A DNA stretch of 64,000 nt from Dokdonella sp. (GTDB taxonomy: Bacteria > Pseudomonadota > Gammaproteobacteria > Xanthomonadales > Rhodanobacteraceae), in the NCBI RefSeq assembly GCF_019634815.1, contig NZ_JAHCAP010000010.1:1-64000 (forward strand), in the 5' to 3' direction. The translations under genes were made by a program, and so were the position numbers. The notes below the pieces were generated by a model, which saw only the letters and a list, made by a program, of their open reading frames with translations, made no database searches and was not told the origin of the DNA. How positions within the stretch are numbered: position 1 is the stretch's first letter; every line of letters starts with the position of its first letter. This document shows positions 47,111 to 57,270 of this stretch, in pieces.

Positions 47111-47142
47111 AAAAAAAAGCGCCGCGCGTTTCCGGGCGGCGC
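47111..47142 (-). terminator. Rho-independent terminator of ntrX
   Basis: GCGCCGC and GCGGCGC (47119-47125 and 47136-47142) form a 7-bp GC stem with a 10-base loop, followed on the minus strand by eight T residues. It lies about 100 bp after the ntrX stop and before bdhA, separating the two units. Confidence 0.9.
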
Positions 47143-47244
47143 CAAGAGGAGTGTGAAATGAAGCTGGCCATTGGGACCGCATGCCGCGCGCGAGGTTCCG
47201 CAGCGCAGCAAACGCCAGCTGAACGAGGCGTGCGCCGTGCCCAC

Positions 47245-48642
47245 TCAGGCATCCTCAGCCGCGCCTGCCCGCGGCCCGCGCGGATCGATGTCGAGATCCT
47301 TGAGTTTGCGGTACAGGTGAGTGCGCTCCATGCCTGCGGCCTTGGCGAGCTTGCCGACGCTGCCGCCGGCCAGCGCGAGCTGGTGCAACAGGTAGGCACG
47401 CTCGAATTGCTCGCGCGCCTCGCGCAACGGCAAGGCGAAATCGATCGGCACGGCGCCCGCGCCATCGCTCGGCGACGCAACCGACGGACTGCCGAGCGCG
47501 GCCTCGACTTCCTCGAGGCTGACGTCGCTGGATCCTCCGAGCACCAACAGCCGCTGCACGAGGTTGCGCAGCTCGCGCAGGTTGCCCGGCCAGACATGAT
47601 TGCGCAGACGGTTCTGCGCGGCGAGTGCGAACTTGCGGTACGGCAATTGGTCGCGGTTGGCAAACCAGTCGGCGTGATAGCGCAGCAATTCGGGCACGTC
47701 GTCGGCACGCTCGCGCAAGGGCGGCACCGACAGCGGCACGATGCGCAGCTGGTAGTAGAGCTCCTCACGGAAGCGTCCCGCCGCCACCTGGGCCTGCAGA
47801 TCCTGCGCGCTCGCGGCGATCACGCGCGCATCCAGTGGCACCGGCTCATGGCCGCCACTGCGGATCAGGCTACGCCGCTCCAGCACACTCGACAGGCGCA
47901 ACTGGGTGTCGGAATCCAGGTCGGCGACTTCGTCGAGGAACAACGTGCCGCCGTTGGCCTGCTCGATCAGGCCGTGATGCAGACTGCCGCCTTCCTCGCT
48001 GCCGAACAGCGCGCGCGCCGCGCCGCCCTGCGCAATCGCGCCTGCGGCCACGGTGATGAACGGTCCGGCGCGACGCGCACTGCGCTCATGCAGCGCTCGC
48101 GCGATCGTCTCCTTGCCGGTGCCGGCTTCGCCGAGCACCAGTACGCCGGTATCGTGGGCGGCGATCTTGTCGAGTTGGGCGCGCAGTGCCTGCATCGCCT
48201 TGCCGCTGCCGACGAGATCGGCCGGCGCCGGCAATTGAAGGCGCAGGCCTTCGTTTTCGCGCCGCAATTGGCCCGCTTCGACCGCGTGGCCGACCACCAG
48301 CAACAGCTTGGCCAGCGACAACGGCTTTTCGATGAAGTCCCAGGCACCCAGGCGCGTCGCCTCGACCGCGGTTTCGATGTTACCGTGACCGGAAATCATG
48401 ATCACCGGGCACGGCAGGCCGCCGCATTCGCTCCATTCGCGCAGCAGGCTGATGCCATCCAGATCGGGCATCCAGATGTCGAGCAGGATCGCGTCGGGGC
48501 GTTGCCGGCGCCGCGCTTCGCGTGCCGCGGCGGCCGATTCGGCGAGATCGACCCGATAGCCCTCGTCTTCGAGAATGTCTTTGATCGTGGCCCGGATGTC
48601 GGGTTCGTCATCGACCACGAGGATGCGTGCACCTGCCGCCAT
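47245..48642 (-). CDS. ntrX: NtrX-family response regulator lacking the GAFTGA loop
   Basis: The 465 residues comprise a receiver ([20 protein letters not shown]; aspartate in [12 protein letters not shown]), an AAA+ domain and a Fis-type helix-turn-helix ([20 protein letters not shown]). The Walker A is a variant, LGEAGTGKE, and Walker B is [12 protein letters not shown]. Where sigma-54 activators have GAFTGA, this protein reads [16 protein letters not shown], so it probably does not remodel sigma-54 holoenzyme and may act as a plain DNA-binding regulator. Its likely sensor NtrY is encoded 2.9 kb away, beyond three glycosyltransferases. Confidence 0.85.
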   Translation of the reverse strand: MAAGARILVVDDEPDIRATIKDILEDEGYRVDLAESAAAAREARRRQRPDAILLDIWMPDLDGISLLREWSECGGLPCPVIMISGHGNIETAVEATRLGAWDFIEKPLSLAKLLLVVGHAVEAGQLRRENEGLRLQLPAPADLVGSGKAMQALRAQLDKIAAHDTGVLVLGEAGTGKETIARALHERSARRAGPFITVAAGAIAQGGAARALFGSEEGGSLHHGLIEQANGGTLFLDEVADLDSDTQLRLSSVLERRSLIRSGGHEPVPLDARVIAASAQDLQAQVAAGRFREELYYQLRIVPLSVPPLRERADDVPELLRYHADWFANRDQLPYRKFALAAQNRLRNHVWPGNLRELRNLVQRLLVLGGSSDVSLEEVEAALGSPSVASPSDGAGAVPIDFALPLREAREQFERAYLLHQLALAGGSVGKLAKAAGMERTHLYRKLKDLDIDPRGPRAGAAEDA

Positions 48643-48773
48643 GCGGATACCGACGTTGCAAAAACGAGACAGCGAGCATAGCGCAGCCCCCGGCTGCGTG
48701 GCAGTGATCATCCTGCCAATGTCGGGATCGCGCAGGCTCGGCTACGCTTGCGCGTCGCCCGCCACGCACCGCC

Positions 48774-49553
48774 ATGTCCCCATCCTCGCCCCGCCCACCG
48801 CTGTCTGCCTGCATCATCACGCTCAACGAAGCCGACCGCATCGATGCCTGCCTCGACTCGCTCGCTTTCTGCGACGAGATCGTGGTGGTCGACTCGGGCT
48901 CCACCGATGACACCCGCGAACGTGCCGCAGCCAAGGGAGCCCGCGTGCTCGAGCGCGCCTTCGATGGCTATCGGCGGCAGAAGGACTTTGCGGTGCAGGC
49001 CGCCAGCAACGACTGGGTGCTGTGCATCGATGCCGACGAACGCGTCACGCCGGCGCTGCGCGAAGCGATCGAAGGGGCGCGCACGCGCGGCTTTGCCGAC
49101 GCACAAGGCTATCGCTTCGCGCGTTGCACCGAGTATTTCGGTGCGCCGCTGCGGCATGGCAATGCCTATCCCGATCGCGTGCTGCGCCTGTTCGACCGTC
49201 GTCGCGGCGGCTGGCGCGGCGAGCGCGAAATCCACGAGCAACTGCGCGTCGATGGCCGTGTCGGCCTGCTCGCCGGCGATCTCGACCATCAGGCCTATCG
49301 CTCGCTGGATGACCAGATTCGCCGCCTGGATCGCTATGCAACCCTCATGGCCCGGCATCTGCACGAACGCGGCAAGCACGCGCATCTGGCCACGATCGTG
49401 TTCAGCCCGCTGTGGCGTTTCCTGCGTGGCTATGTGCTGCGCGCGGGATTCCTCGACGGCTGGCGCGGGTTGGTGTTCGCGCTGGTGGAAGCCAACTACG
49501 TGCGGCAGAAGGCGATCAAGCACTGGTTGCTGGATCGCAACCAGAAAATCTGA
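48774..49553 (+). CDS. Family 2 glycosyltransferase, WaaE-like
   Basis: The 259-residue enzyme has the GT-A start LSACIITLNEADRIDACLDS, DEIVVVDSGSTDDT, and metal-binding DADER (LCIDADERVT). The later block REIHEQLRVDG and the C-terminal helix region resemble WaaE/KdtX-type lipopolysaccharide core glucosyltransferases. It probably decorates lipopolysaccharide core at the inner membrane face. It is the first of three glycosyltransferase genes between ntrX and ntrY and is convergent, 6 bp apart, with the second. Confidence 0.88.
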   Translation: MSPSSPRPPLSACIITLNEADRIDACLDSLAFCDEIVVVDSGSTDDTRERAAAKGARVLERAFDGYRRQKDFAVQAASNDWVLCIDADERVTPALREAIEGARTRGFADAQGYRFARCTEYFGAPLRHGNAYPDRVLRLFDRRRGGWRGEREIHEQLRVDGRVGLLAGDLDHQAYRSLDDQIRRLDRYATLMARHLHERGKHAHLATIVFSPLWRFLRGYVLRAGFLDGWRGLVFALVEANYVRQKAIKHWLLDRNQKI

Positions 49554-49559
49554 GCCGCC

Positions 49560-50396
49560 TCACTCGGCGCGATTGTCTTCGCCCTTGTGCAGGTCGATGC
49601 CGTAGGGCGTCCAGCTCGCGCGCTCGCGCCGCGTCTGCGCACGGATCGCATCGTTCTTCTGCCGCATCTCGGGCTTCATGTAGCCGCGCTTGTGCTCCAG
49701 ATGCACGCAGATCGCCGAATAACGGATCGTCTTGCCGCGTACGCCGGCGTTGACGAGGCGCTCGCCCAGCTCGAGATCCTGACCGCCGTACTGCATGCGC
49801 TCGTCCCAGCCGTTGACGCGGATCACATCCTCTTTCCACACCGAGGCGTTGTGACCATGCAGGCGCGGCTTGACCGGCGTGAGCGCATTGAACAGGCTGC
49901 GCAGGAACTCGTTGCGCAGACGCAGCTTGAGCGTATGTCGTTCGAGGCCATTGGCGGCGAGCCAGGCGTAGTCGGTGGCGCGGCCGGCAAGGATGTCTTC
50001 GCGCGTGATCGCCTGCGACAGGGCCAGCGGCAACTTGCAGTAGCCGCCGGTGAGATAGCGACCGCGTTCACGCAGCGCGAGGTGGCGGGCGACGAACTGC
50101 GGATGCGGGATGCAGTCGCCGTCGGTGAAGATCAGGTAATCGCTGCGCGCGAGCAGGATGCCGCGGTTCATGCCCTTGCATTTCTGATAGCCCTCATCGG
50201 GCTGCCAGAAGTGACGCAGCGGATAATTCATCTGTGGTCGCAGGCGATCGATCACTGCGCGCGTGTCCTCGCGGGATCCATCGTCGACGACGATCACTTC
50301 GAAATCCCTGGTCGTCTGCGTGGTGTATCCCCACAGCACCCACTCGAGCCAGCGCGGCTCGTTGTAGGTGGCAAACATCACGGTTGCGGCAGGCAT
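49560..50396 (-). CDS. Family 2 glycosyltransferase with galactosyltransferase-type C-terminus
   Basis: The 278 residues start with TVMFATYNEPRWLEWVLWGY, then FEVIVVDDGSREDT, the metal motif YLIFTDGDCIPHPQF, and the C-terminal acceptor block NGWDERMQYGGQDLELGERL, whose G-W-D-E and E-L-x-x-R-L pattern is shared with chondroitin and galactose transferases. It is likely part of lipopolysaccharide or capsule assembly. An upstream in-frame ATG is possible but adds only a basic heptapeptide. Confidence 0.88.
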   Translation of the reverse strand: MPAATVMFATYNEPRWLEWVLWGYTTQTTRDFEVIVVDDGSREDTRAVIDRLRPQMNYPLRHFWQPDEGYQKCKGMNRGILLARSDYLIFTDGDCIPHPQFVARHLALRERGRYLTGGYCKLPLALSQAITREDILAGRATDYAWLAANGLERHTLKLRLRNEFLRSLFNALTPVKPRLHGHNASVWKEDVIRVNGWDERMQYGGQDLELGERLVNAGVRGKTIRYSAICVHLEHKRGYMKPEMRQKNDAIRAQTRRERASWTPYGIDLHKGEDNRAE

Positions 50397-50530
50397 GGCG
50401 CGGATTCGTCGAGGCAATGCAGGGCGCGCATTCTACCCGCAGCGCCTTGTCGGCACCGTACACTGCGCGCCTGTCCGCAACGCCTGCAAGGTCCCATGTC
50501 GTTTCCGGCCTCACCCCGCGAGCATCGCCC

Positions 50531-51526
50531 ATGACCCACGTCCACGTCATCGCGCGCGACAACGGCGCCGGGCTCTCGCGCGATCTGGCGATCCTCACGC
50601 GCGTGCTCGCGCAGACCGGGCTCGAAGTCACGATCAGCGCGATCGGCGCGGGCGGCTTGCGTCGCAGCGCGACGCTGTGGCGGCGGCGCGCGCAACTGCT
50701 CTGGCGCGGCTGGCGCAGCGGCACCGCACGCGCGCGTTTCGACGTCAACCTCATGGACGAGCGCATCCGCGTCGATCACTTGAAACTCGCGCGCCGCAAC
50801 GTGCTGATGCCGCATCCGGAATGGTTCGCGGAGCAGGATCGACCGCATCTGCCGGCGATCGACTGCGTGTTTGCCAAGACCCGTCATGCGGTACCGATCT
50901 TCGAGGCACTCGGCTGCCGTGCACGGTTCATCGGCTTCACCAGTCTCAACCGGCACCTGCCGCAGGTGCCGCGCGAACCGACGTTTTTTCATCTGGGTGG
51001 CCGCAGCCCCAACAAGGGCACGCAAGCGATCCTCGATGCCTGGCTGCGCGCGCCGCACTGGCCGCCGCTCACCTTCATCCAGCGCGCGCCGCTCAAGCTG
51101 CCGGCGCAGTTGCCGGGGAATCTGCGGCACGTCACGGCCTATCTGGATGATGACGAGCTCAAGCAGATGCAGAACCGCCACCTCTTCCACCTGTGCCCGT
51201 CGGAGACCGAAGGTTTTGGCCATCATCTGGTCGAGGGGCTCAGCGTCGGCGCGCTGCTGCTGGCCACCGATGCGCCGCCGATGAACGAGATGGTGACGCG
51301 CGAGCACGGCGTGCTGGTGCCGGCCGCGCGCACCGGCACGCAGCGTTTGGCGACGACCCATTTCGTTGAATCGGACGCGATCAGCGCCGGCGTCGAACGC
51401 CTGCTCGCGCTGGATCCGGATCGACGCACCCGCATGGGCGAGCGGGCACGTGGCTGGTGGCTCGACAACGACCGCGCTTTCGGCGAGCGCCTGCGCGTCG
51501 CGATCGAAACCCTCGCTGCCGAGTGA
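50531..51526 (+). CDS. Family 1/4-like glycosyltransferase (GT-B fold)
   Basis: This 331-residue protein has the GT-B C-terminal signature LFHLCPSETEGFGHHLVEGL, followed by ATDAPPMNEMV, and an N-terminal half with VHVIARDNGAGLSRDLAILT. The E-x7-E pattern (SETEGFGHHLVEG) matches nucleotide-sugar binding of retaining transferases. It is divergent from the preceding family 2 gene, so the three genes are not one operon. It ends 31 bp before the convergent ntrY stop. Confidence 0.85.
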   Translation: MTHVHVIARDNGAGLSRDLAILTRVLAQTGLEVTISAIGAGGLRRSATLWRRRAQLLWRGWRSGTARARFDVNLMDERIRVDHLKLARRNVLMPHPEWFAEQDRPHLPAIDCVFAKTRHAVPIFEALGCRARFIGFTSLNRHLPQVPREPTFFHLGGRSPNKGTQAILDAWLRAPHWPPLTFIQRAPLKLPAQLPGNLRHVTAYLDDDELKQMQNRHLFHLCPSETEGFGHHLVEGLSVGALLLATDAPPMNEMVTREHGVLVPAARTGTQRLATTHFVESDAISAGVERLLALDPDRRTRMGERARGWWLDNDRAFGERLRVAIETLAAE

Positions 51527-51557
51527 ACTGCGCGCATCGTCGCGCCGGGCAAGGCGG

Positions 51558-53714
51558 TCACAAGGCAGGCAGCACCACGATGAACTGCGCACCACCGGAT
51601 TCACGATTGGCGGCGCGCACGCTGCCGCCATGTTCCTCGGCGATCTTCTTGACCACCGCAAGCCCAAGCCCGGTGCCGCGCTGCTTGCTCGAGGTGTAGG
51701 GCTCGTACCAGCGTTCGCCGAAATCGGCAGGCAAGCCCGGGCCATTGTCGGCGACCGCCAATTCGACCCAGGTCTCGCCCTCGCGCTCGAGGCTGCGCGT
51801 GGCCACCACGAGCTGCGCCTTGTGCGCATCACCGATCGCCTCGAGCGCATTCTTGATGAGGTTGTGCAGCGCCTGGCGCAGGCGCACCGCGTCGCCGCGC
51901 ACGCGCGGATCGCCCGCATCGAGCTGGCGCGTGAGACCCAGCCGCTGGTCATTCTCGTAAAGGTCGAGCACTTCGTTGACCAGCGCGTTGAGCGCGATCG
52001 GATGGGTGGTCATGGGTGGTGGCCGCGCGTAATCGCCAAACGCGTTGACCATCGTCTTGAGCGCCTCGACCTGGCTCACGATCGTTTGCGTGGCGCGATC
52101 GATGAGCTCGCCATCGTCGGGCGGCAGGCGGCCGAGGAAACGCCGGCGCAGGCGTTCGGCGGCGAGCTGGATCGGCGTCAGCGGATTCTTGACCTCGTGG
52201 GCGAGGCGACGCGCGACTTCGCCCCAGGCCGCGTCGCGCTGGGCGCGGTTGAGCACGGTGAGATCGTCGAACACGGCGACGAAACCGGCGTGGCCGGGCA
52301 GCGCCGCGCCGCGCACCATCAGGGTACGCGGACCCAGGGGCGAATCGAGCACGACTTCCTCGCGCCACTCGCGCGCCTGTTCGCGCAGGTGGCGACCGAG
52401 CGGTTCGACGAAGGGTGCGAGCTGGCCATGCGCCTTGCCGATTTCGGCCGCGCTGGCGCCGAGCTGGTGCGTGAGCGGCACGCCGAGAATCGCCTCGGCT
52501 GCGGGATTGACGCTGCGCAGATGTGCTTCGTGGTCAAAGCCGAGCACACCTGCCGACAGCCGTTCGAGCACCGCTTCAAGCCAGGCGCGCTGCTGCTCGA
52601 TCTCGCGCGTGCTGCGCTGGGCGCGGGCGCCGGCCAGTTCCAGATCGCGGGTCATCTGTGCGAAGGAACGGACGAGGAAACCGAGCTCGTCATCGCTGGT
52701 CGCTGGCAACGGCGTGTCGAAACGCCCGGCCGCGACAGCGCGCGTGGCCGCCGACAGGCGGCTGATCGGCGCCACCAGGCGCCGCGTGAGCACGAAGGCG
52801 ACCAGCACCACCGCCAGCGCCGACAGCAACAGCACGAAGGTGAGGATCAGGGCAAACGTGAGCTTGAGCGAACCGCGCAGGAATTTGAGGCGCTGGAAAT
52901 CGAAGCTTGCGCTCTCGATGCCACGCATCAGCGGCTGCACCTGCGCCGGCAGCGGAAACAGCGCCTGCAGCAGGCGCTGGCGCTCGGGCGCCACGCGCGC
53001 ATCCTCGATCGGCAACACCACGCGCAGCATCAAGCCGTCACCGAGCGGCTCGGCCGCGGCATAGCGATGATCGCCACGCACGCGCAGCAGCAGCGCGCTG
53101 TCGGGCAAGGGCGGTTCGAGCCAGCGCGGATCGGAACTGGCGAGTGCCTGCACCCGTGAATCGGCACCGAGCAGGGCCAACTGGATTGCGCCGGTGGCTT
53201 CGATGCGGTCGTCGAGAATCTGCTGCGGGTCTGCCGTGGGCGTTTCGGCTATGCGTCCCGCCAGGCCCGCGGTGGCCGACTCGGCGGCCTGCAGATGCTC
53301 ATCGATGACGAGGCGTCCGAGTTCGAGCGCATCGTCGAGCGCCTGCTCCAGTCGCACGTTGAACCAGTTGTCGATCGTCGCATCGAGAAAACGCAACGAA
53401 AAGCCGTAGACGATCAGGCTGGCCGGCAGGGCCAGCGCGATCATCAGGCCCAGCAGTCGGCGGTTCAGACGTGCGCCGGGTGCGCCGCGGCGCACGTCGG
53501 CGCGCAGGCGCAACAGGCGCGTGCCGATCACCAGCACCAGCACCGCCAGCGCCAGCAGCGCCGCACCGAGCACCAGGCGATAGTGGCTGGCGAAGCGCGC
53601 GTTGTCGCCAGCGGCCTCTTCGGCGAGCTTGAGCGAGGCCAGCAGCAGCGCGGCGACCGCGAGCGCCGGCAGCACACGCCGCAGCAGGATCTTCAGGGCG
53701 TCGCGCGCGGCCAT
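51558..53714 (-). CDS. ntrY: NtrY-like membrane histidine kinase
   Basis: The 718 residues contain four hydrophobic segments: two close together at the N-terminus, then [20 protein letters not shown] and [20 protein letters not shown] flanking a periplasmic part. HAMP ([20 protein letters not shown]), PAS and HisKA ([20 protein letters not shown]) domains follow, with an ATPase domain ([28 protein letters not shown]). This is the NtrY design. It overlaps the DUF4390 gene by 22 bp, so it is part of the fmt-rsmB operon. Its usual partner ntrX is not adjacent. Confidence 0.9.
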   Translation of the reverse strand: MAARDALKILLRRVLPALAVAALLLASLKLAEEAAGDNARFASHYRLVLGAALLALAVLVLVIGTRLLRLRADVRRGAPGARLNRRLLGLMIALALPASLIVYGFSLRFLDATIDNWFNVRLEQALDDALELGRLVIDEHLQAAESATAGLAGRIAETPTADPQQILDDRIEATGAIQLALLGADSRVQALASSDPRWLEPPLPDSALLLRVRGDHRYAAAEPLGDGLMLRVVLPIEDARVAPERQRLLQALFPLPAQVQPLMRGIESASFDFQRLKFLRGSLKLTFALILTFVLLLSALAVVLVAFVLTRRLVAPISRLSAATRAVAAGRFDTPLPATSDDELGFLVRSFAQMTRDLELAGARAQRSTREIEQQRAWLEAVLERLSAGVLGFDHEAHLRSVNPAAEAILGVPLTHQLGASAAEIGKAHGQLAPFVEPLGRHLREQAREWREEVVLDSPLGPRTLMVRGAALPGHAGFVAVFDDLTVLNRAQRDAAWGEVARRLAHEVKNPLTPIQLAAERLRRRFLGRLPPDDGELIDRATQTIVSQVEALKTMVNAFGDYARPPPMTTHPIALNALVNEVLDLYENDQRLGLTRQLDAGDPRVRGDAVRLRQALHNLIKNALEAIGDAHKAQLVVATRSLEREGETWVELAVADNGPGLPADFGERWYEPYTSSKQRGTGLGLAVVKKIAEEHGGSVRAANRESGGAQFIVVLPAL

Positions 53715-54265
53715 GTGGTCTCCGCGGCCGCGAGATGCCAGGCCGGCTCGAACAGGGCCGGCAGACGCAGCGCGCCGGGCAAGGCGGCCGGGTCGAGCGC
53801 GGCGGACACGCGCAACGGCGCGCTGGCTGGTTGCTGCACGAACGCATTCGGCAGTTCCAGCCGCAGCGAACCGAGCGCAGCGAGCAGGTAGCCACGCGTG
53901 GCAAAGCCGCGTTCGTCCTGATTGCCGTTGACGCTGAGTTGGTAGCGACGCGACAACGGAAAGTAACGCAGCTCGATGCGGGGTCGCGCACGCAGGCCGA
54001 GTCTGCCACGCACGTCGATTTCCAGTTCCAGCGGAATGCCGTTGTCGAGTGCATCCTGCATCGGCCCGCTGAGCTGGCAGTCGAGCGCGAGGTCGAGCCG
54101 CGCCCGACCGTCCTGCGCGACCAGTCGTGCCTGCCGTACCACCAAGGTGCCCGGGGTCTGGTGCGCGAGCACACCGCAGCCGGCCAGCAGCAGGCCCGTG
54201 AGCAGGCACAGCAACGCAGCACAGCTGCGATGCAGCGCTTCAGCCGGTTTTTTCGAGCAGACCAT
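53693..54265 (-). CDS. DUF4390-family lipoprotein-like protein
   Basis: The roughly 190-residue protein has a lipobox-like signal (LLTGLLLAGCG) and a beta-rich domain: VVRQARLVAQDGRARLDLAL, IPLELEIDVRGRLGLRARPR, RYQLSVNG. DUF4390 genes regularly sit between rsmB and ntrY, as here. Function is unknown. The ATG at 54265 is the nearest in-frame start before the signal and overlaps the end of rsmB by 26 bp; the exact start is uncertain. Confidence 0.78.
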   Translation of the reverse strand: MVCSKKPAEALHRSCAALLCLLTGLLLAGCGVLAHQTPGTLVVRQARLVAQDGRARLDLALDCQLSGPMQDALDNGIPLELEIDVRGRLGLRARPRIELRYFPLSRRYQLSVNGNQDERGFATRGYLLAALGSLRLELPNAFVQQPASAPLRVSAALDPAALPGALRLPALFEPAWHLAAAETTWPRATP

Positions 54266-55586
54266 AGAAGAATCCGTCCATGCCGCCCTCGCCCGGCAGG
54301 CGCTGGCGACCGACGCCGGCAACCTGTCCCAACCGCACGGGAAGCGGCACTGCACGGGCATCATCGTGGCCGGCGAGGAAGGCGGCAAGCACCTGCTCGT
54401 TTTCCTCGCGCAGGATCGAGCAGGTGGCGTAGAGCAAATGTCCACCCGGCGCCAGCAAGGGCCACAGTGCATCGAGGATGCCGCGCTGGGTCGCCGCGAG
54501 CGCCGCAATGTCACCGGCGCGCCGGTGCAGCTTGATGTCGGGCTGACGGCGGATGATGCCGCTCGCCGAACAGGGCGCATCGACGAGGATGCGCTCGAAG
54601 GCGCGCCCGTCCCACCAGGCTGCGGGCGCACTCGCGTCACCGTGCACGAGCTTCGCCGCAAGACCCAGGCGCGCGAGATTCTCGCCCACCCGCGCGAGCC
54701 GCCGCGCATCGTGGTCGAGGGCGACGAGATCGACGCGCGCGCGTTCGAGCAGATGTGCTGCCTTGCCACCCGGCGCAGCGCAGGCATCGAGCACACGCAG
54801 ACCATCGCGCGCATCAAGCAAATCGGCGACGCACTGCGCTGCGCCATCCTGCACCGAGAACGCGCCCTGCGCGAAGCCGGGCAGTTGACTGACATCGCGG
54901 CTTTCGGCGAGCACGATCGCATCCGGCAATTGGGCTGGTGCATTCGCCTCGATGCCGGCAGCCGCCAACTGCGCGAGCAATTCGTCGCGCTGCGCGCGTC
55001 GCCGGTTGACGCGCAGGGTCAGTGGCGCTTCGAGATTGTTGGCCGCGAGAATCGCCTCGGCCTGCTGCGGCCAGTCGCGCGTGATCGCCTCGATCAACCA
55101 GTGCGGATGTGCACTGCGCGTGACCGCATCGGCATCGAGCTGCGCTTCGAGCACACCGCGCTCGCGCGCGTAGCGGCGCAGCACCGCGTTGACCAGCCCG
55201 GCGAACGGCGCCTGACCCAGGCTGCGCGTGGCATCGACGCAGGCGCCGACCACCGCGTAGTCGGGCTGCCCGAGCACACCGATCTGCGCGCAACCCAGCA
55301 CGAGCAAGGCGCGCACGCTGCGTGCGCGCTGCGGCAGCGGCTTGTCCATCAGCAGATCGAGCGCAGCCGTGAGTCGCAGCCACCAGCGGGTGGCCGCGAA
55401 CACGCTTGCGGCGAGCAGGGCGCGGTCGCGCGGGTCGGCGAACTTCGCCTGCGCGGGGGGCAGCGCGGCACGCAACGAAACACCGTCGAAGGCCACTTCG
55501 CCGAGCACGCGCGTCGCCGCCACGCGCACGGCGACGCCCGCGGCGGGCGGGGCGGCGTGGCGCTGTCGTGGTGCTGCCCGCTTCAT
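54240..55586 (-). CDS. rsmB: 16S rRNA m5C967 methyltransferase
   Basis: This 448-residue protein has an N-terminal NusB-like RNA-binding domain ([20 protein letters not shown]) and a catalytic domain with SAM-binding [19 protein letters not shown], the proline-cysteine box [18 protein letters not shown] and the catalytic cysteine in [14 protein letters not shown]. It methylates C967 in 16S rRNA. It overlaps fmt by 4 bp and DUF4390 by 26 bp. Confidence 0.95.
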   Translation of the reverse strand: MKRAAPRQRHAAPPAAGVAVRVAATRVLGEVAFDGVSLRAALPPAQAKFADPRDRALLAASVFAATRWWLRLTAALDLLMDKPLPQRARSVRALLVLGCAQIGVLGQPDYAVVGACVDATRSLGQAPFAGLVNAVLRRYARERGVLEAQLDADAVTRSAHPHWLIEAITRDWPQQAEAILAANNLEAPLTLRVNRRRAQRDELLAQLAAAGIEANAPAQLPDAIVLAESRDVSQLPGFAQGAFSVQDGAAQCVADLLDARDGLRVLDACAAPGGKAAHLLERARVDLVALDHDARRLARVGENLARLGLAAKLVHGDASAPAAWWDGRAFERILVDAPCSASGIIRRQPDIKLHRRAGDIAALAATQRGILDALWPLLAPGGHLLYATCSILREENEQVLAAFLAGHDDARAVPLPVRLGQVAGVGRQRLPGEGGMDGFFYGLLEKTG

Positions 55587-56518
55587 GTCCGCCCGCGCTC
55601 GCGGCGTGCATTGAGCCAGTCGCGCGCGCGGATGCGGCGACCGCCATCGCGCTGCAATTCAAGGATGCGCAGCACGCCCTCGCCGGTGGCGATGTCGATG
55701 CCCTCGGCGCTGCACGCGAGGATGCTGCCCGGCACGGCATTGCTGAGTTGCTCGAGCGCCCTGGCCGCCCACACACGAACGCGCTCACCTTCGATGCGGG
55801 TTTCGGCGACCGGCCAGGGATCGAAGGCGCGCACCTTGCGCGCGAGTGCGGCTGCAGGCAGGTTCCAGTCGAGCAGGGCTTCGGCCTTGTCGAGCTTGTG
55901 CGCATACTCGACACCCTCGCCGCGCTGCGGCCGCGCGATCAGGGTTTCGCCTCGCTGCACGCGGGCAAGCGCATCAGCGAGCAGGTCTGCGCCGAGCGTG
56001 GCGAGGCGATCATGCAGGCTGCCCGCAGTGTCCTCGGCGTGGATCGGCGTGCGCGCCTCGAGCAGGACCGGTCCGGTGTCGAGGCCGGCTTCCATCTGCA
56101 TCAGATCGACGCCGGTCTCGGTGTCGCCCGCGAGCAGCGCGCGCTGGATCGGCGCCGCGCCGCGCCAACGCGGCAGCAACGAAGCATGCACGTTCCAGCA
56201 GCCCAGGCGCGGCAGCGCGAGCACGGCCTTGGGCAGGATCAGACCATAGGCGACGACCACGATGAGGTCGGGCGCATGGTCAGCCAGACGCGCGCGCGCG
56301 GCGGCATCGCGCAGGGTCTCGGGTTGCTCTACCGCGATCCCCGCCGCGAGCGCCGCCTGCTTGACCGGACTGGCGAGGAGCTGGCGTCCGCGCCCGGCCG
56401 GCCGATCGGGTTGGGTGTAGACCGCCAGCACCTGCGCACCACTGGCAAGGCAGGCCTGCAGCGAGGGCAGCGCGAATTCCGGAGTTCCGGCAAAGACGAG
56501 GCGCAAGGGCGCGGGCAT
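55583..56518 (-). CDS. fmt: Methionyl-tRNA formyltransferase
   Basis: The 311-residue length is normal. The core [20 protein letters not shown], the catalytic block [20 protein letters not shown] and [20 protein letters not shown] are complete, and the C-terminal tRNA-binding domain follows. It formylates initiator Met-tRNA. It is usually downstream of def; here the upstream neighbour is a secreted protein gene with its own terminator, so def is elsewhere. Confidence 0.96.
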   Translation of the reverse strand: MPAPLRLVFAGTPEFALPSLQACLASGAQVLAVYTQPDRPAGRGRQLLASPVKQAALAAGIAVEQPETLRDAAARARLADHAPDLIVVVAYGLILPKAVLALPRLGCWNVHASLLPRWRGAAPIQRALLAGDTETGVDLMQMEAGLDTGPVLLEARTPIHAEDTAGSLHDRLATLGADLLADALARVQRGETLIARPQRGEGVEYAHKLDKAEALLDWNLPAAALARKVRAFDPWPVAETRIEGERVRVWAARALEQLSNAVPGSILACSAEGIDIATGEGVLRILELQRDGGRRIRARDWLNARRERGRT

Positions 56519-56610
56519 GGAGGGCCGCTCGAGCAGAAAGGCGCGATTGTAGGAGACACCGCACGGAGACGCCTGCCCGGCGTTGCAGGCGGCAGTACGC
56601 AACCCGGCAA

Positions 56611-56653
56611 GCAAAAAGAAAGGCGGCACGATCCAGGCATGGGTCGTGCCGCC
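56611..56653 (-). terminator. Rho-independent terminator before fmt
   Basis: GGCGGCACGA (56622-56631) and TCGTGCCGCC (56644-56653) form a perfect 10-bp stem with a 12-base loop. On the minus strand TTTCTTTTTG follows. It ends the transcript of the two secreted-protein genes and separates it from fmt. Confidence 0.92.
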
Positions 56654-56708
56654 CCTGCAGCACCCGGCCATCACCCACCTGCGGGCGATCGGGCAGACAG
56701 GTCCGTCG

Positions 56709-57260
56709 TTACGGCTGGTCCCACATCACTCGCACGCCACAGAACAGCAACGGCCGTGCGGAACCGGCATCGAAACCGCTGAAGAAGATCGTGTCGTCGG
56801 TTCGATACTGCACGTTGATCACATACGCATGACCCATAGCATCGAAGGCGTGCGCAAGGTCGGGCGAGAGCAACGACGCATAGCCGCTCGCGTTGGGCGT
56901 GAGCATGGCTCCATAGTCATCGAGGGCCCCGGCCGCGTCATAGCGTGTTACCGATGAAAAGAGTGCATCCGGGCCTTCATCGCGATAGTAGGTACGCAGA
57001 TAGCGCAATGTCGCACCCTCGGGCAGCATCAGCTTGTGGGTCAATTCCAGGTTGGGCGACACGCTCAGACAACCGCCGTTGGCGTATTGGTAGGTCATGC
57101 CCGAGCTGCGCGAAACAAAGGTCGCGGCCGGAATCATCCGCCAGTAGGTGGCAAGCACAGACGAAGGAGTGGTGTCGGGGGCTGCCGCTCCGGTCGGGCA
57201 GGCACCCGCCGCGAGCAGCGCACCCAGCAGCGCCCGCACGAGAGTCACGGAATTTGTCAT
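56709..57260 (-). CDS. Secreted hypothetical protein A with IFFSGFD motif
   Basis: The 183-residue protein has a signal peptide ([21 protein letters not shown]). It shares its layout with the neighbouring paralogue: a Y-x-x-x-PA-x-x-F-x-x-R-S-S start, a GGC cysteine, a LRTYYRDE strand, [11 protein letters not shown] and a late cysteine (LLFCGVRV). Near its end, after residue 160, is [11 protein letters not shown], resembling the DGFE motif of other exported proteins. Function and family are unknown; an outer-envelope or secreted beta-sandwich is likely from the pattern. Confidence 0.7.
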   Translation of the reverse strand: MTNSVTLVRALLGALLAAGACPTGAAAPDTTPSSVLATYWRMIPAATFVSRSSGMTYQYANGGCLSVSPNLELTHKLMLPEGATLRYLRTYYRDEGPDALFSSVTRYDAAGALDDYGAMLTPNASGYASLLSPDLAHAFDAMGHAYVINVQYRTDDTIFFSGFDAGSARPLLFCGVRVMWDQP

Positions 57261-57270
57261 GGCCGCGTCC

